Shown: positions 33,006 through 44,965, counted from the stretch's first letter. The stretch is DNA of 64,000 nt from Desmodus rotundus (GCF_022682495.2 NC_071398.1:87397398-87461397), one strand, 5' to 3'. Made by a program: numbers and translations. Notes: generated by a model not told the origin, from the sequence alone.

Positions 33006-34509
33006 ATCAAGGCCAAGATTGTGAACTGCCTCTGCTGTGACCCATCTAGCGGGTTAAAGGACTTGTAACAAGAACTAGAAGATCAAACTGAAAGTGCCAA
33101 GTGGGGAAAAAAGTGGAAAGGCTTGACTACGAGAGGAGCAACAGGCAGTAGGAACTGCGGAGGTAGGTGAATTACATAGTTCTGATAAGAAGGCAGCACG
33201 TAGAGGGATGGGTGAGCTAATTAGCCTTTCACTGGATTACAAACCTACTGCAAACTAAACTGATGACAAGGACCTAAAGGTGACTGAAGTTCCTTTGCAG
33301 TGCGGAGGTGATTGATCTTCATAACAACCTGAGCACCAGGAGCAGAGACCGTACGTAGAGAATGCATGAGGAGTGAGCCCAGCCCTGGGACTACCCAGGA
33401 GTTCTCAAGTACAAATCCAAGAACCATCTCCCAGCTCAGCCCGCCACGCTTATTAACTGTCATTATTTATTGAAAACCCATTATATTCCTGGTGAAATCC
33501 TAGGCACCTTGAGAATTCCCACAGCATGAAAAAGATTGCCTAATCTTTGCCTTCTATGAGGTCACATACTAATGAAAACATTTCCTTTTGATTTGGAGCC
33601 AGTTGCTAAAGTTGCTAAAACGACATGCATGTCTTTTTTACAAGAAAAGCACAAAAGCAGAGGCTGAGCAACACTTTGAGAGGCGTATTATCTAGCTTTC
33701 CAGAAACATCTGGAATTTGAGGTTCTGTTTTCTTTATTCTGGAAAGCAATAAGCCTCCTCCTGACATTCACCTCCCGTTGACCTTATTGTAACATTGTTT
33801 AAAAGGAGGCCCAGATTTGTCTATGGAAGTGACATTTAAGGCATTGCCTGAATCACTTCATGATCCACATTGTCCAGAAGCACTCTGCCTCGGAAGGGAG
33901 AAGGGAATGACTGTTAGGATGTAATCACATTCATTAGCTGACATTTGGTCCATGCCAAAAGGTCCTTGATGTTCGGTTCTGTCCAAAGCATTCATGGAGA
34001 CATTTGGTCTATAGTTAATACAAATCTTGCTTTTCTGCAAAATTCAAACCCTGACCTCCTACCTAACCTCACACGCATTACTAGCTAGGCTGCCGAAGCA
34101 AGAGGGGTCATTATTAGCAAGAACCACAACACAATTTTTGAACCAATAAAACATGATAATATTTTTTATGTATCAATCCTGTAAACCCTAAGCATAAACA
34201 AATGTGATGGGCTGTTTGAATCCAGGGATGTTTTCTAAGCATGAATGTTTCTGATAGCACAATCCCAGGTGTTTTCAATATCTTAAAAACCATTGCTTCA
34301 TAATTTTGTCCTTTTTTTTTTTAGGTGGAGAGTAAATCTAATACTTATTACCCTGTCTTGACCAGAAGTTGAGACTGAGAATTTGAACTCCAAATTCCTC
34401 TTAACATCCTTTCCCAGTAGAGAAATCTTCTCCCAATTGTCCTCCTCTGAAAAAATTATATTTTAAGGATTGATTCTCAAGTTCATGCCCATTCTTGTCT
34501 GGACACATT
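33006..34509. other. Unique non-coding sequence
   Basis: No gene or repeat recognised. Contains a small tandem, GTTGCTAAAGTTGCTAAA, near 33603. Confidence 0.5.
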
Positions 34510-34540
34510 CTGCCACCTTTCCTTGACTCTAACCTATAAG
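34510..34540 (+). repeat. 31-bp dispersed near-exact duplication, copy 1
   Basis: The segment beginning CTGCCACCT and ending ACCTATAAGA recurs at about 35633-35663 with a single T/C difference. Flanks do not match. Confidence 0.85.
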
Positions 34541-35632
34541 ACCCTGCCTAGACTGAGTGATGGGGCTATTCCGGAAGAAGACAATCCTTACATCAGCACA
34601 ACTACAAGACATTGCCAGTCTATGTCAGTAAGAACCCAAGGCGCATGGGTGAAAGTGGATTCCAAGGGTGTTAAGCCAATGCATATATAACATAAAACTT
34701 GCTTGGGGCAAATTCATCACCATATGTCCCTTCTACCAGGTATTTGGAATTGTTTTGTGACCAGGGAGTGAGCTAATTGTTTGTTGGGTTAAATAATCAA
34801 AATATGAACTTCCATCAGGGCCTACCTTTGTTGAGGTGAGACTATCAGAATTTTCCTTGCACACTATAGAGAGGGAAAAGTCCAAAGGCTCAGAAAGTAG
34901 GAATACATTAGAATAATATTTAAGTGGGCCTGGAGAACAGACCATGCTTTAAGAAATGCATTTGTGAGAGAGGCGTTAGTGTCATTGAAGCACACGCTGG
35001 AAGCTGTCCTCTGAAGACTAGAAAGGCAGAGAAGGATGCTACTGTGCACTGGGTGTATTGATTTCAGTGGGACTAAATAACCTCTCAGATTGGTGACAGA
35101 CACTTGCCGAAGCAAAGTAGGTGAAATTACTGTTATGAGTTACCAGAACAAAATTAAAATCAAAGTGTTTTAATCCACTTAGGTTTAGTAGACTCAGAGT
35201 TACCAATACCCAAGGGACTTCCACCAGGAAACAGTCACATTCCCGATATATATTGGAAGCTAAGAACACCTTCTGGCTGCTCTGAGCTCCTTGTGAAGGT
35301 GAGCTAACAGTCAGAGAAGGAGTCAGTGGCTGGAGTTCGATCCCATTTACTGGGAGAAATTATGGTGTTGCTACATAATGAAGACAAGGAAGACTATGTT
35401 TAGAACCCAAAGAATTCAATTGCTTTCCTCTTATAACTCCCTTATCCAATAGTCTGTTCAATTAAAAAAAAACTCTGAAATCCTATAAAAACAAGACAAC
35501 CAAGCCCTCAGAAATGGGTGAACCACCCACTGGCCAAGGGGCTGGCAGAAGACAAGGGGAACATAGAATGGGTGGAGGAAGCTGCAAACAATAATTATCA
35601 TCTTAGGCCTCATGTCCAGGTAGAGGGGCATC
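34541..35632. other. Unique sequence between two short duplicate copies
   Basis: No gene recognised. Confidence 0.5.
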
Positions 35633-35663
35633 CTGCCACCTCTCCTTGACTCTAACCTATAAG
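35633..35663 (+). repeat. 31-bp dispersed near-exact duplication, copy 2
   Basis: Same orientation as 34510-34540, about 1.12 kb away, with one substitution. No known repeat explains it. Confidence 0.85.
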
Positions 35664-35918
35664 AGTCAAACTTTATCAACTGTATTTCATTACTTGATTT
35701 TATTTCCTTTCTCCTCTTTTTTCCCCTTATGTTTCCTGATCTGAACAATGCTATCAGCAATTAACATTTAGGTGTCAGCTAGAATTAAGACTTGACTACT
35801 GCAACCCTTTATTTTTATGGCAGATGGTAGAGCCTTTTGCTTTTCCTGTGCTGGAGATAAGAATTTTTCATTTAGATGAAGAACAAGAGCAGAGGTTGAT
35901 GAGATAAACATAAATAGG

Positions 35919-35948
35919 TGATAGATGGATGGATAGATAGATAGATAA
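35919..35948. repeat. (GATA/GATG)n microsatellite
   Basis: About 30 bp of GATA and GATG tetranucleotide units, followed by a TATATCTACATCTATATG stretch. Confidence 0.9.
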
Positions 35949-36039
35949 CTTTTCCCTATATATATCTACATCTATATGACATTTTCTTGTTCACATCCAT
36001 TCTTTAACCACTTTCACTCTATTTCCTGACCCTGCAGGC

Positions 36040-36478
36040 TCAACCACATGAACTACATGAGTAGATTCTGTGACACCAGACTTCCAGTTGAGTTTGACCA
36101 ACTGGACACTCTATCAGGAGGTTGAAGGGAGATAGAAGAGTCAAGTTAGAGCTCATGTCCTATAGGACTCGAAAAGCTGACTGTGTCCTTTGACACAGGT
36201 CATTGCTACACAGGTCATTACTCTTAGAGTGGCTGATTTTACATGATGACTCTTTCCTTCTGGTCCCCAGTAACTACACCTAACACTTCTTTGTCCCTGC
36301 AGGAATTGTAAAGGCTTAGCTGCCTCTAAGCTCTATGCTACTGCATTATCCTTTATTGGTTTCCCAAAACCCACCTTTGTAAATATCTCTTCTGAATACT
36401 TTCTCTTTTAATTATCCTATTTTTGAGTGTGGTATCTGTTTCCTGCTGGAATCTAACTGATACAACTTCTTTTCCTCC
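36040..36478 (+). repeat. Possible LTR-like interspersed repeat, family unassigned
   Basis: The right part (CACCTTTGTAAATATCTCTT, then TTTGAGTGTGGTATCTGTTT and CTGATACAAC) follows a consensus I remember: 'CACACCTTTGTAAATAGTCCC ... GAGTGTGCCATCTGTTTCCTG ... TGATACA'. The left limit is a guess. No coding sequence. Confidence 0.45.
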
Positions 36479-38735
36479 TAATGAATCCACCTTTTCTTGA
36501 GAAGTTAAATGCCAAAAGGAAAGAAAGAAAGAGTCTTAATGTGGATAGAGGACTGAAATATTCAGCAGAACTAACACTCGCCTAGACTTTTTAATAACTG
36601 AGAGTAGAAATCTATGGAATCAGCCGAAGAGGTCGTTAGTGAAGTTATTAAATTAAATTTAGTTAATTAAACACATAAATGAAAGTCAGCAAAAATGGGT
36701 TAAAATATTTAATTTTGTGGAAAAAGAATTAAAACCATTTCCTGTTTGTTGCCTCTCAACAAGTACCTGATTATACTGGGTATCTCGGTCACTATGTAAA
36801 GTCATTTTTAAAGAGGCACAATCTTAATGTAAAGAAGAAGGAATTCTAAAAGTCTTGGCACCTCTCAAAGAAAATGAAAAATATCCAACTTATAAAGCAT
36901 AGTGACATTTTTCAAAAATTTTCTTGCTCCCCCCACAATTCCTGAGCCCCTTGCCAAACAAGTCACAGCTGCTTTGCATCCTTTCTGCGTGGTAAAATTC
37001 CCCCACATTCTTTCCAGTTCTTTACCCACAACTTTCCTGTTTTTTGTCCTTCTTCCCAATGTTTTAATACATACACAAAAATTAAATATTTCTGGATTTT
37101 TTAAGATTTGTTTTCTCTGCTTTATTAATTTCCCACATGCTTTCCAAGAGAAAGAATGCCCTCATTTGAGAGGGACGGGGGCGGCAGAGGAAGGGGAAAA
37201 AGATGGAGAGAGGGCTTCAGATCTGATGGAGCAAGCAAACACGGATAAGTACTACTGTGTTCCTTCTTCTTTTGTTCATTCTCTCTTTTCTGCATTACTA
37301 AAACAAAATAAAACAAAACAAAAACCACAAAGCAAAGAAAAACAAAATAAAACCGAGGAATTGTTTGGCAAAATAAAAGTTACCTAAAGAGTAAGGGAGA
37401 CTAAAACTGAAATGATCAGTTTTCAGTTTTATGGCAGGTGGTTAAAGGACAGCGTGGGAGGTGTCCCTCTTTAGAGTACATCTTCCCTTCTCAAGAGGCT
37501 TAGCATAGCCCCCAAGGAAGTGGTCTGAGTTCAGTGAATGTCGGCAATGTTTCTTAGACCCAGGAAGAACAGATATGATTTAGATCATTTTGGTGTCTCT
37601 GAAACTGAAAATTTGGAACATAAAAGTTGGAATTTGAAAAATCCTTCCATAGAAAAGTTGATTATAAAAAGGCTTGTACTATTTCCAGTATCATATTAGT
37701 TGATATGACAGCTGCCTGATTGAATAGTGAATGGATTTTCTAACACACTTGATTTTATCCAGTCAGTGTACACAGCTGTGGATGAAAATGCTCGTGAATC
37801 CCATGCGTGCGGTCCTATGTCTTACATGGCAGATCCTGCCACAGTGCCTTCTGCTGTTTTGACCTCCTAGACTGCCATTGTGGGGTTAATGGAGCGTGCC
37901 TGTCACTTCTAGATTACCCTCTAGGCACGGTGTAATGTGTCTTACGTGTACAACCGCCCTCTTGGGTGTGACTCTATTAGATGAATTTTAAAACTCTTTT
38001 AGAGGTTTTTATTGCATTTTATTCCACTGAAAAACAAAATAACTACTTGTGGCTTACTCAGAGTAGTCCCTGAGGAATATTATTTCCCTTTTGTGGGATT
38101 CCTGTTTTTGGGGTGCCAGGCTGGTCCATCAACCACTGTTCTCCCAGCAGCCCTTGCTCCGTATGTTGTTAGAAGGCATGTTTCAAGGTACTTGCAATTT
38201 CAAAGAGGCAATAAAGTTTTCTTTTTGGCCTCCAGTTATCTCCATAACCTCACTCCTGACTTCTTGCATTTAGAAACTATGATGCTTCTTAGTAAATATT
38301 GCAGCAAATTGTAAGCTAAATTCAGCGTTTCCTTTTCTCATACGGGTCATCTCTGCAATCTGCAATGAAGTCTCCAAGGGAGTCTTTCCAATAGCATTAG
38401 GAAGAATAGGACATGCAAAAATTGGACCACAATGGAAAGAGCCTCATGATAAATGTCTTTCCACTAAACTTCAAAAAGATAAAGGCACTTTCATTAAAAC
38501 AGCCTTGAAACTACCTCCACTCCTTTGTATCAGTCAGTAAAGAGGGTTTAGTGAGCTCTTCTGCAGAAGGATATACAACAGTACCCAGGCACTTGGAATC
38601 TTCCTAGAGACAACTCTGGTTTCCAACTTAACAGAATGGCTACCAGTCAGATGGTTTACAGTAGAAGATAAAATAATCTATGGATCTTGGATTCTTTTCC
38701 CCTCCTTAGAATTGATTTATCTTTACCTTGGTGTA
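36479..38735. other. Unique sequence with an A-rich tract
   Basis: The 161-codon frame at 36902-37387 is the longest plus-strand frame in the first half of the window, but its C-terminal third is translation of the A-rich tract at 37296-37355 (AAACA/AAATA units), and no domain is seen. I treat it as spurious. Confidence 0.5.
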
Positions 38736-38737
38736 AT

Positions 38738-39115
38738 AGCTAGCTTTTGCTACATAGCACACCACCCTAAAAACTAAAGGCAAGACTATCTGTTTATCAC
38801 CATGCAGAGTTCTGTAGATAAACAACTGGGGTTGGGCTCAGCTCTGCAGTTCTGCTGATTTAAGTCACTCGACGTGTTTGCATTTGGGTGTCACCCGCTG
38901 GTTAGGCTGGCTAATTGTTGGCTGGGGCATGTGCCATTGTTCCACGTGGGCTCTTGATCTCCAGAGGCTGGTCTGGGAATATTCACATGGTGGCAGAGTT
39001 CAAGAGCAGCAAGGCCATGTTTGGCAAGTCTGTTCTTGTGTCAGATTTTCCACTGCCCCATTGGTCAAAACAAGTCACGTGAGTCATTCTGGAAGGGTAC
39101 TCTCAAGGGGCATGT
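38738..39115 (-). repeat. Possible mammalian interspersed repeat, antisense, family unassigned
   Basis: TGCTACATAGCACACCACCC, GCTGGCTAATTGTTGGCTGG, CTCCAGAGGCTGGTCTGGG, TCACATGGTGGCAGAGTTC and CCATTGGTCAAAACAAGTC fit the layout of a common old mammalian repeat ('GCATAACAAATTACCCCAAA ... GGCTGGGGCTGCAGTC ... CTATTGGTCA'). I do not recall its name securely. Confidence 0.5.
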
Positions 39116-39984
39116 TATAAGGATTAGTGAAAAAATTGGGGCCATCGTGCCACACTTTTTTTTCCCCTTCTGTCTCCTATAGTAACTTCTTCTGGGCAAG
39201 AAATTGCCCCTACACGACACTGTTCTCAATGTCACAACATAAGAAGTCAACAATCCAGCCAAAATATCTTCTGCTTTATGACGTGTTGACCTATCACTCT
39301 TGAACTCTCTCTAAAGAAGTAAATCAGAGCCAACAGCTTCTCACAAGATCCCAGATGTTTAAGCGACTCTAACTAGAGCTGATACTAATCACACCAGAAA
39401 GAAAACATTTTCTCAAATAAATATTTTGATGTCTACATTTGCCAACAAGTCAAAACCCAGAACACATCAGGTTGATGGTACCTCTGTCCTTCCGTGTTCT
39501 CCTTCCTCCTCAACTAAACTTCTTATCACCCCCTGAAGTTACCTGCTATTTGGATCAAAGCAAACGCAGAGGAATTTGGCACTGAGTGAATGAATATGGG
39601 AAATCTTCTGCCACCCACGCTCTCTAACCAGGGAGTTGCCAAGAAAAAAATTGGCTTTTCAAATGTATTGTTGTAGAGTTTGGAGTCGTGTTCAGTGGTA
39701 GTAATACAACACCCACCCCCACCACCCCGTCCTATCCCAAATCCCAAAGAAGACAGCAGAAAAAGCTATTCTCAAGGTTACCTCACATAACCCCAAATTA
39801 CTACTCATACACATAAAAAAGGTCATTTTAAAATATTACTTCAATGTGTTGAATTAAAACTAATGGATTCACTTTGTATAATTTTATGTCTTCTGAGAGC
39901 CACTCAAGGACCTTCCTGCACTGAACATGAATTATTCCTTCATAGGAAATATTCACTATGTAAGACAGTGGGGGATTGTAAGCC
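39116..39984. other. Unique non-coding sequence
   Basis: No gene or repeat recognised. Confidence 0.5.
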
Positions 39985-40200
39985 CGAGAGAGAAAAGTTG
40001 TGATTAATGTTTTTAAAGGACCTCTCTGGCTGCTGTGTTGAGAATTACAGGAAATGCAAGAGTGGAAACTAGAAGAGTGAGGAAACTATTGTAAGAATCA
40101 AGGCAAGAGGTGGTGGTAGCTTAGCCAAGGAAAGATCAGTGGAGGTGGAGAACAGTGGGCATATTTTGCAGACAGATTCAAATCACAGACAAATTAATGT
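39985..40200 (+). repeat. Second copy of the unassigned ancient repeat seen at 24850
   Basis: GGACCTCTCTGGCTGCTGTG, GAAACTATTGTAAGAATCAA and a GGTGGTGGTAGCTTAGCC phrase match the same consensus as 24850-25480. Confidence 0.5.
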
Positions 40201-41214
40201 AGTGATTCAGAGGAGAAGCCAGATATAATAAATATAAAAATGTATTTACATATAAACATGTATATAAATACATATGAGAATTTACATAAATAGAGAAATC
40301 ATCATTATGTAGATGGTCATAAAGATATATTAGTGGATAAAATACTTTAGAGAGGGATATTAGATGCAGAAAATTAGTCAGTTCTGAACTCAGGAAAATA
40401 TCAAAATCTGGTCATTCCTTTTTTCTTAAATTCTCTCTTAGTTAATTTTTTAAAAATTATTATTTTTCTTCTCCCTATTTTGGGGTCATTTCTTCCCCTT
40501 CTTTAAGGTGCCTGCCTTATTAGCATATTTGTTACCCTCTGCCCCACACAACACACATGCAATCATACATGCACTCACACACCAAACATGCCCGAGAGAT
40601 AGTCTTGTGTACTTCTGCTCTGTTCATTCTTAAACTATTTTGAAAATCTCCTCCACATGTGTAGCTGTCTTATAAGTGGATCTGATAGACTTCTTGGGAC
40701 ACAGCTCCACACTAGACAGGTCCAAAGGGTTCCAATTGCTTGCTGGTGGTCCAGTTCTGCAGCCTACACCCGCACCTGCAGCATGGGCCCGAGTCCCACT
40801 TGGCCGTGGGTAGTGACAGCTCCTCCCGCCGTAGTCCAAAGAGCCTCACATCTTGCCGCTAATTTGATCATCTAGGTATTATTATTCCCAGGCAACTAAT
40901 GCTGGCTCTTTTCACATGTTGTTAGAAGATCACACTTCGACTGATGCCCACCCAGAGGGGGTGGCTTCACCTCCACAGATGGCGACACCCTAGTCCTGTG
41001 CTACATGGTTGGCATCCATCCAGGACAGCCTCCCTTTGACTTTGAACCATTGTCCCTGTCCCTGGATCACCATTATGGCTCCCCATCTGTTTCTCTTCTG
41101 GTTTTACGTGTTTGTTGCCAAGACCTTTCCTCACATGCAAATATTGTGCTTTCTTGTTTTTGAGCATTGCTAGGAAGGAGGTTTCAGTATATGTTCAGCT
41201 AGCCATCTTATCAC
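40201..41214. other. Unique non-coding sequence
   Basis: 40225-40290 is a run of AT-rich ATACATATAA phrases. No gene recognised. Confidence 0.5.
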
Positions 41215-42055
41215 TTAAATTCAATGTTACGAGATATAATTTCCATACAATAAACTGCACCCCTTAAATCGTACAATCAGGTAGGTTTTGACTGACCTAT
41301 GTATGTGCCTGTGAAGTCACTGCCACAGTCAAAATATATATTGACCGCACATACAAGGCTCCTCAAGGCCCTTTGCCACCAGTTCTTCCGGTTTCAACCT
41401 CTTCCTAGGCAACCACTGATCTGGTTTTTGGTTTTGGTTAGAATTCTCTAAAATTTTATGTAAATAAAATCATACTCTTTTGTGTCTTGTAATTGTACTT
41501 TCACTTCCTTTTCACTGCCACGTAGTGTTCATATTTTGTTCATCCACTGATGGACATTTACGTCATCTCTGTTTGCAGTCTCTTATGAATGAAGCTGTAA
41601 TTAACACTCATGTACACATCTTCATGTGAATTTGCACCATTACTGCTCTTGAGTAAATAATTAAGAGTGAAATGGCTGATTTGTAGGTAGGTATATGTTT
41701 AATTCTTATGTACATTTATGCTAAATTATCTTCTAAAATGCTTATACGATTTTATATTCCCACCAGCAACATATGAAAGTTCCAGCTGATCACTCTCCTC
41801 TTGCTACTGTCTGTCTTTTTTATTTGACCTATTCTAGCAAGTGTGTAAGTGGTATCTCATTATGCTTTCAATTTGCATTTTTGTGACTAATGAGGCTGAG
41901 AAATATTGTTCTTTTTTACTAATTGATCTATGTAATCTAGATATTTTGTGTTTCCAAGTAAATTTTAGTAACTACTTATCAATTAAAAAAATCCTCCTGG
42001 GGTTTTGTTTTGGATTTTTCTGAATTAGTAGATAAATTTGAGGAAAATTATCATT
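41215..42055 (-). repeat. Old L1 3' region (ORF2 end and 3'UTR), antisense
   Basis: The + strand carries, in order: CAATAAACTGCACCCCTTAAA, AGGCAACCACTGATCTGG, TTTTATGTAAATAAAATCAT, ATCCACTGATGGACATTTA, ATGAATGAAGCTGTAATTAA, TATTCCCACCAGCAACATAT, AGTGGTATCTCATTATGC and TTTGCATTTTTGTGACTAAT. This is the classic antisense text of an old L1 (L1M-type) 3'UTR leading into the C-terminal part of ORF2. It is decayed and non-coding. Confidence 0.85.
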
Positions 42056-42240
42056 TTTAAAAAATTATTTTATTGTTGTTCAATTATAGTTGTCTGCATT
42101 TTCCCCCACCAGTATCCCCCCACCCCAGCCACACCCACCTCCCTCCCTTGCTTCCACCCTCCCCCTTGGTTTTGTCCATGTGTCCTTCATAGTAGTTCCT
42201 GAAAACCCTTCCCCCCATTATCCCCTCCCATGTCATATTA
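42056..42240 (-). mobile_element. Younger L1 3'UTR tail, antisense, inserted in old L1
   Basis: Starts on the + strand with an A/T-rich stretch and TTATTTTATTGTTGTTCAAT (the reversed AATAAAA end), then the C-rich complement of the G-rich L1 3'UTR and CTTGGTTTTGTCCATGTGTCC, CATAGTAGTTCCTG. Every part matches the reverse complement of the L1 tail at 60640-60780. Only about 185 bp of the element is present, so it is strongly 5' truncated. Confidence 0.85.
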
Positions 42241-43606
42241 AATGCATGGATACGATGTCTCTCTTCAATTACATAGTTTTCTTATGGTTTGTTCCAGTAG
42301 TTTTCTATAGTTTTCAGTGTATAAGTATTGCAAGATTTTGTTAATTTACTTCCAAGTAATTTAGGAGTTTTTTGGCATTGTTTTAACTGGAATTGTATTT
42401 TAAATTTCATTTTCTAATTGTTTGCCACTATTATATAAAAATACTATGATTTTTGTATTACAACTTTGTATCTTACTACCTTGATAAATTAGTCTATTAC
42501 TTTGAGTAGTTCTATAAATTCTAACAAAGACTTTCTATTAAGTGACTATGTTATGTGATCTACCAAGCCAGACAGTTTTACTTCTTCCTTTCAGGTCTGG
42601 ATGCAGTTCTGGATCTTGAGCATTTTTCCTCACCTTTTAATGTAATGTTGAATAGAACTGCTGAGAGTGAGAATCCTTGTTCTGTTCTCTGTCCTCGGGA
42701 AAAAATAGTTAATATTTTATCACTAATTAAGAATGTAGTTACAGGTTTTTTGTAAATGCTTATCATCAAATTGAGGGTTTTTATCACTAATGAGTTTATA
42801 TCAAAGTTTGTTTCATTTTGTTTTGGGCATGTATCAAAATGATTGTGTAAGTTTTCTGCTTGATTCTGTTAAATAGTGAATTACATTGATTGATTTTTTA
42901 ATGTCAAGCCTACTTTGCCTTCAAGTGATAAACTTGGCTTTTTATGGTAATTTACCATTTTTATATATTGTTAGATTCTATTTGTTAATATTTTAAGCAT
43001 TTGTGGGTGTTAAGAGATAATGCTTTTTATTTATATGTATATAATGTGATTCTTATGTTTGGGTACTAATGTTTTGCAGGTCTCATGAAATGAGTTGGGA
43101 ACTTTCTTATATTTGTTAAGAAATTCAGATTTTTTGTTTTGCCTTGGGTTGATCTTGTGAAGTTGTATTTTTAACGAAATTTCATCATTTAAACTAAGTT
43201 GTCAAATTTTCTGGCATACATTTTGCTGGTACGTTCTCTAATTATACTCCCAATGTCCACAAGATTTCTGATGATAATCTCTTTCCCATATAAGAAATAG
43301 TGATTTTCTTCTCTTTATGTGTTTTTTCTTCATTAGTCTATAGGGGTTTAAATATTTTGTTGATTTTTTCAAAGAATAAGCTTTTACTATTTTTGTGTTT
43401 TACATTTGATTGATTTTTGTTCTTACTCTTTCTTCTCCATTTTGTGTACACTTTTATCTTTTTGCTATCATTGAGAGTTTTTATTCTAATATAAACGTTT
43501 AATGCAATAAACTTTCTTTAAACCTCACTTTAGCTGATTACACAAATTTTGTTATATCATATTTGTATTATCATTATCATTTTGTTTGTAACATTTGGTT
43601 ATATGT
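42241..43606 (-). repeat. Old L1 ORF2 (reverse transcriptase region), antisense
   Basis: Antisense L1 phrases appear in order: AACTGGAATTGTATTTTAAA, CAGTTTTACTTCTTCC, CTGGATGCAGTTCTGGATCT, GTTGAATAGAACTGCTGAGAG, ATCCTTGTTCTGTTCTC, TACATTGATTGATTTTTTAAT, CATGAAATGAGTTGGGAAC, TCAAAGAATAAGCTTTTAC, and AATGCAATAAACTTTC. ORF2 of L1 encodes endonuclease and reverse transcriptase; here it is full of stops and indels. Confidence 0.85.
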
Positions 43607-43637
43607 ATGTGTGTGTGTGTATATATATATATATATA
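43607..43637. repeat. (TG)n(TA)n microsatellite, left of the mariner block
   Basis: TGTGTGTGTGTG followed by TATATATATATATATA. A similar TA/TG tract (44924-44965) closes the other side of the mariner block. Confidence 0.9.
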
Positions 43638-43639
43638 GT

Positions 43640-44320
43640 CTGTCTTGAAAAAACTTAGCCATTGTTAATATAACCAGAATGGTTTGCACAACATCAGTAT
43701 AACCTGGCAGCCAAGGAGAGTGGACTGGAATGCACATGCAGGAACAATGATGACTTCACTGTACTAGTCAGTGGGGATGGTAGACATCATTGAGTGAGCG
43801 TATGTACTGCGTGGCTGTCACATTCAAAATGACTGAGTGAGCAGAGCAACGAATCTGCGTCAAATTTGACATTAAGCGTGAACATTTCTCTGCAGAAACG
43901 ATTTGGGTGATTCAGAAGGCCGCAGCTGTGGGCAACTGGTGATTGGCAGCTTCATCATGACGATGTGCCCACTCAGGCATCACATTTCATGAAGAGTTTT
44001 TTGGCAAAATATCGAATCACCCAGGGGACTCAGCCCCTCTGCAGCCTAGATTTGGTGCCCTGTGACTTTTGGCTTTTCCCAAAACTAAAATCATCCTTGA
44101 AAGGGAAGTGATTTCAGACCACTGATAAGATCCAGGAAAATACAATGAGGCAGCTGATGTCAACTGGGAGAACTGTGCGAGGTCCCAAGGTGCCTGCTTG
44201 GAAGAGGATTGAGGCTTTATTGTCCTACGTACAATGTTTCTCATATCTTGTATCTTCTTCAATAACTGTCTCTATTTTTCACATTACATTGCTGGATACC
44301 TTCTATACAGGCCATATAAA
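43640..44320 (+). mobile_element. Mariner transposon relic, internally deleted
   Basis: A transposase start is visible at 43829 (MTE followed by a stop, then AEQRICVKF and a HFSAETIWVIQKAA stretch). After a junction near 43940 the frame changes to one reading WQLHHDD... and then SLDLVPCDFWLFPKLKSSLKGK. The first part is the N-terminal DNA-binding region and the second the C-terminal part of the catalytic domain of a Tc1/mariner-type transposase. The region between (about half of the protein) is missing. The third catalytic Asp (D of PCDF) remains, but the frame is broken by stops. Left end is approximate. Confidence 0.75.
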
Positions 44321-44322
44321 TA

Positions 44323-44911
44323 TGAGGGGGGATCTCCAAAACCTGGAATTTATTTGTAAATAAATTGTGTATTTATTCTTACATGTTTAAACTTCAGTCA
44401 CCTACAAAGTTCTTTCCATTTGATGCAATATACCTATTAAGATGTTCTTTCCACTGCTCAAAACAGGTTTTGAACTCATCAGTTTTGATGCCTTTTAGTG
44501 CTTCTTTGTTTTTTTGTTTCACCTCTTCCACATCAGCTAAACATTTCCCTTTGAGGACCTGTTTCATCTGGGAAAACAAGAAAAAGTTGCTCAGAGCAAG
44601 ATCAGGTGGATCAGGTGGATCAGGAGGGTGGGGCATGGGGGTCATGCCATGTTTTTATCATGAATTGCTGAATGTTCTGCATGATGTAGGCAGGTGTGCT
44701 CCTAAATCACCCATCAAGAAAAGAGCAAATGTGTTGAAAGAGTCTTCAAAAAAAAATTCACTGAAGCTGAATGCAGCCTCTCACAATGCCAGCTAGTACA
44801 TTGATACAGGTGGGTTCCTAGAGCCTTCACCTGGGGGTAGGGGGAGAAGCCTGTACTACAAGGAACTCACCTTCCAGAAGATAATTCCATTTTCCTTTGG
44901 GTCCCCCCTCA
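44323..44911 (-). mobile_element. Second mariner relic with TIRs and TA target site, antisense, internally deleted
   Basis: Inverted termini TGAGGGGGGATC (44323 onward) and GTCCCCCCTCA (44901-44911) are flanked by TA on both sides (44321-44322, 44912-44913), the mariner target site. The minus strand encodes only the C-terminal third of a transposase (44394-44645: FLFSQMKQVLKGK, VEEVKQK, EFKTCFEQW, ending NFVGD). Length is about 590 bp against about 1.3 kb for a full mariner. The catalytic Asp of the PxDxxLF-type motif is Asn here (ALSNFFLF). A 9-bp tandem repeat just upstream of it multiplies a PPD unit. Confidence 0.8.
44601..44627. repeat. 9-bp tandem repeat inside mariner transposase relic
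   Basis: ATCAGGTGG, ATCAGGTGG, ATCAGGAGG in phase. On the minus strand it turns one PPD unit into three next to the former catalytic motif. Confidence 0.85.
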
Positions 44912-44923
44912 TATAAATAATGT

Positions 44924-44965
44924 AAATACATATATATGTGTGTATGTGTGTATGTATAAATATAT
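44924..44965. repeat. TA/TG microsatellite, right of the mariner block
   Basis: ACATATATATGTGTGTATGTGTGTATG with similar composition to the tract at 43607-43637. Confidence 0.85.

Noticed and set aside
36902..37387. 161-codon plus-strand frame
   Set aside because: The last third is translation of an A-rich low-complexity tract and the rest has no domain; no splice or promoter context.
44365..44796. 143-codon plus-strand frame
   Set aside because: It is the antisense of the mariner transposase relic.
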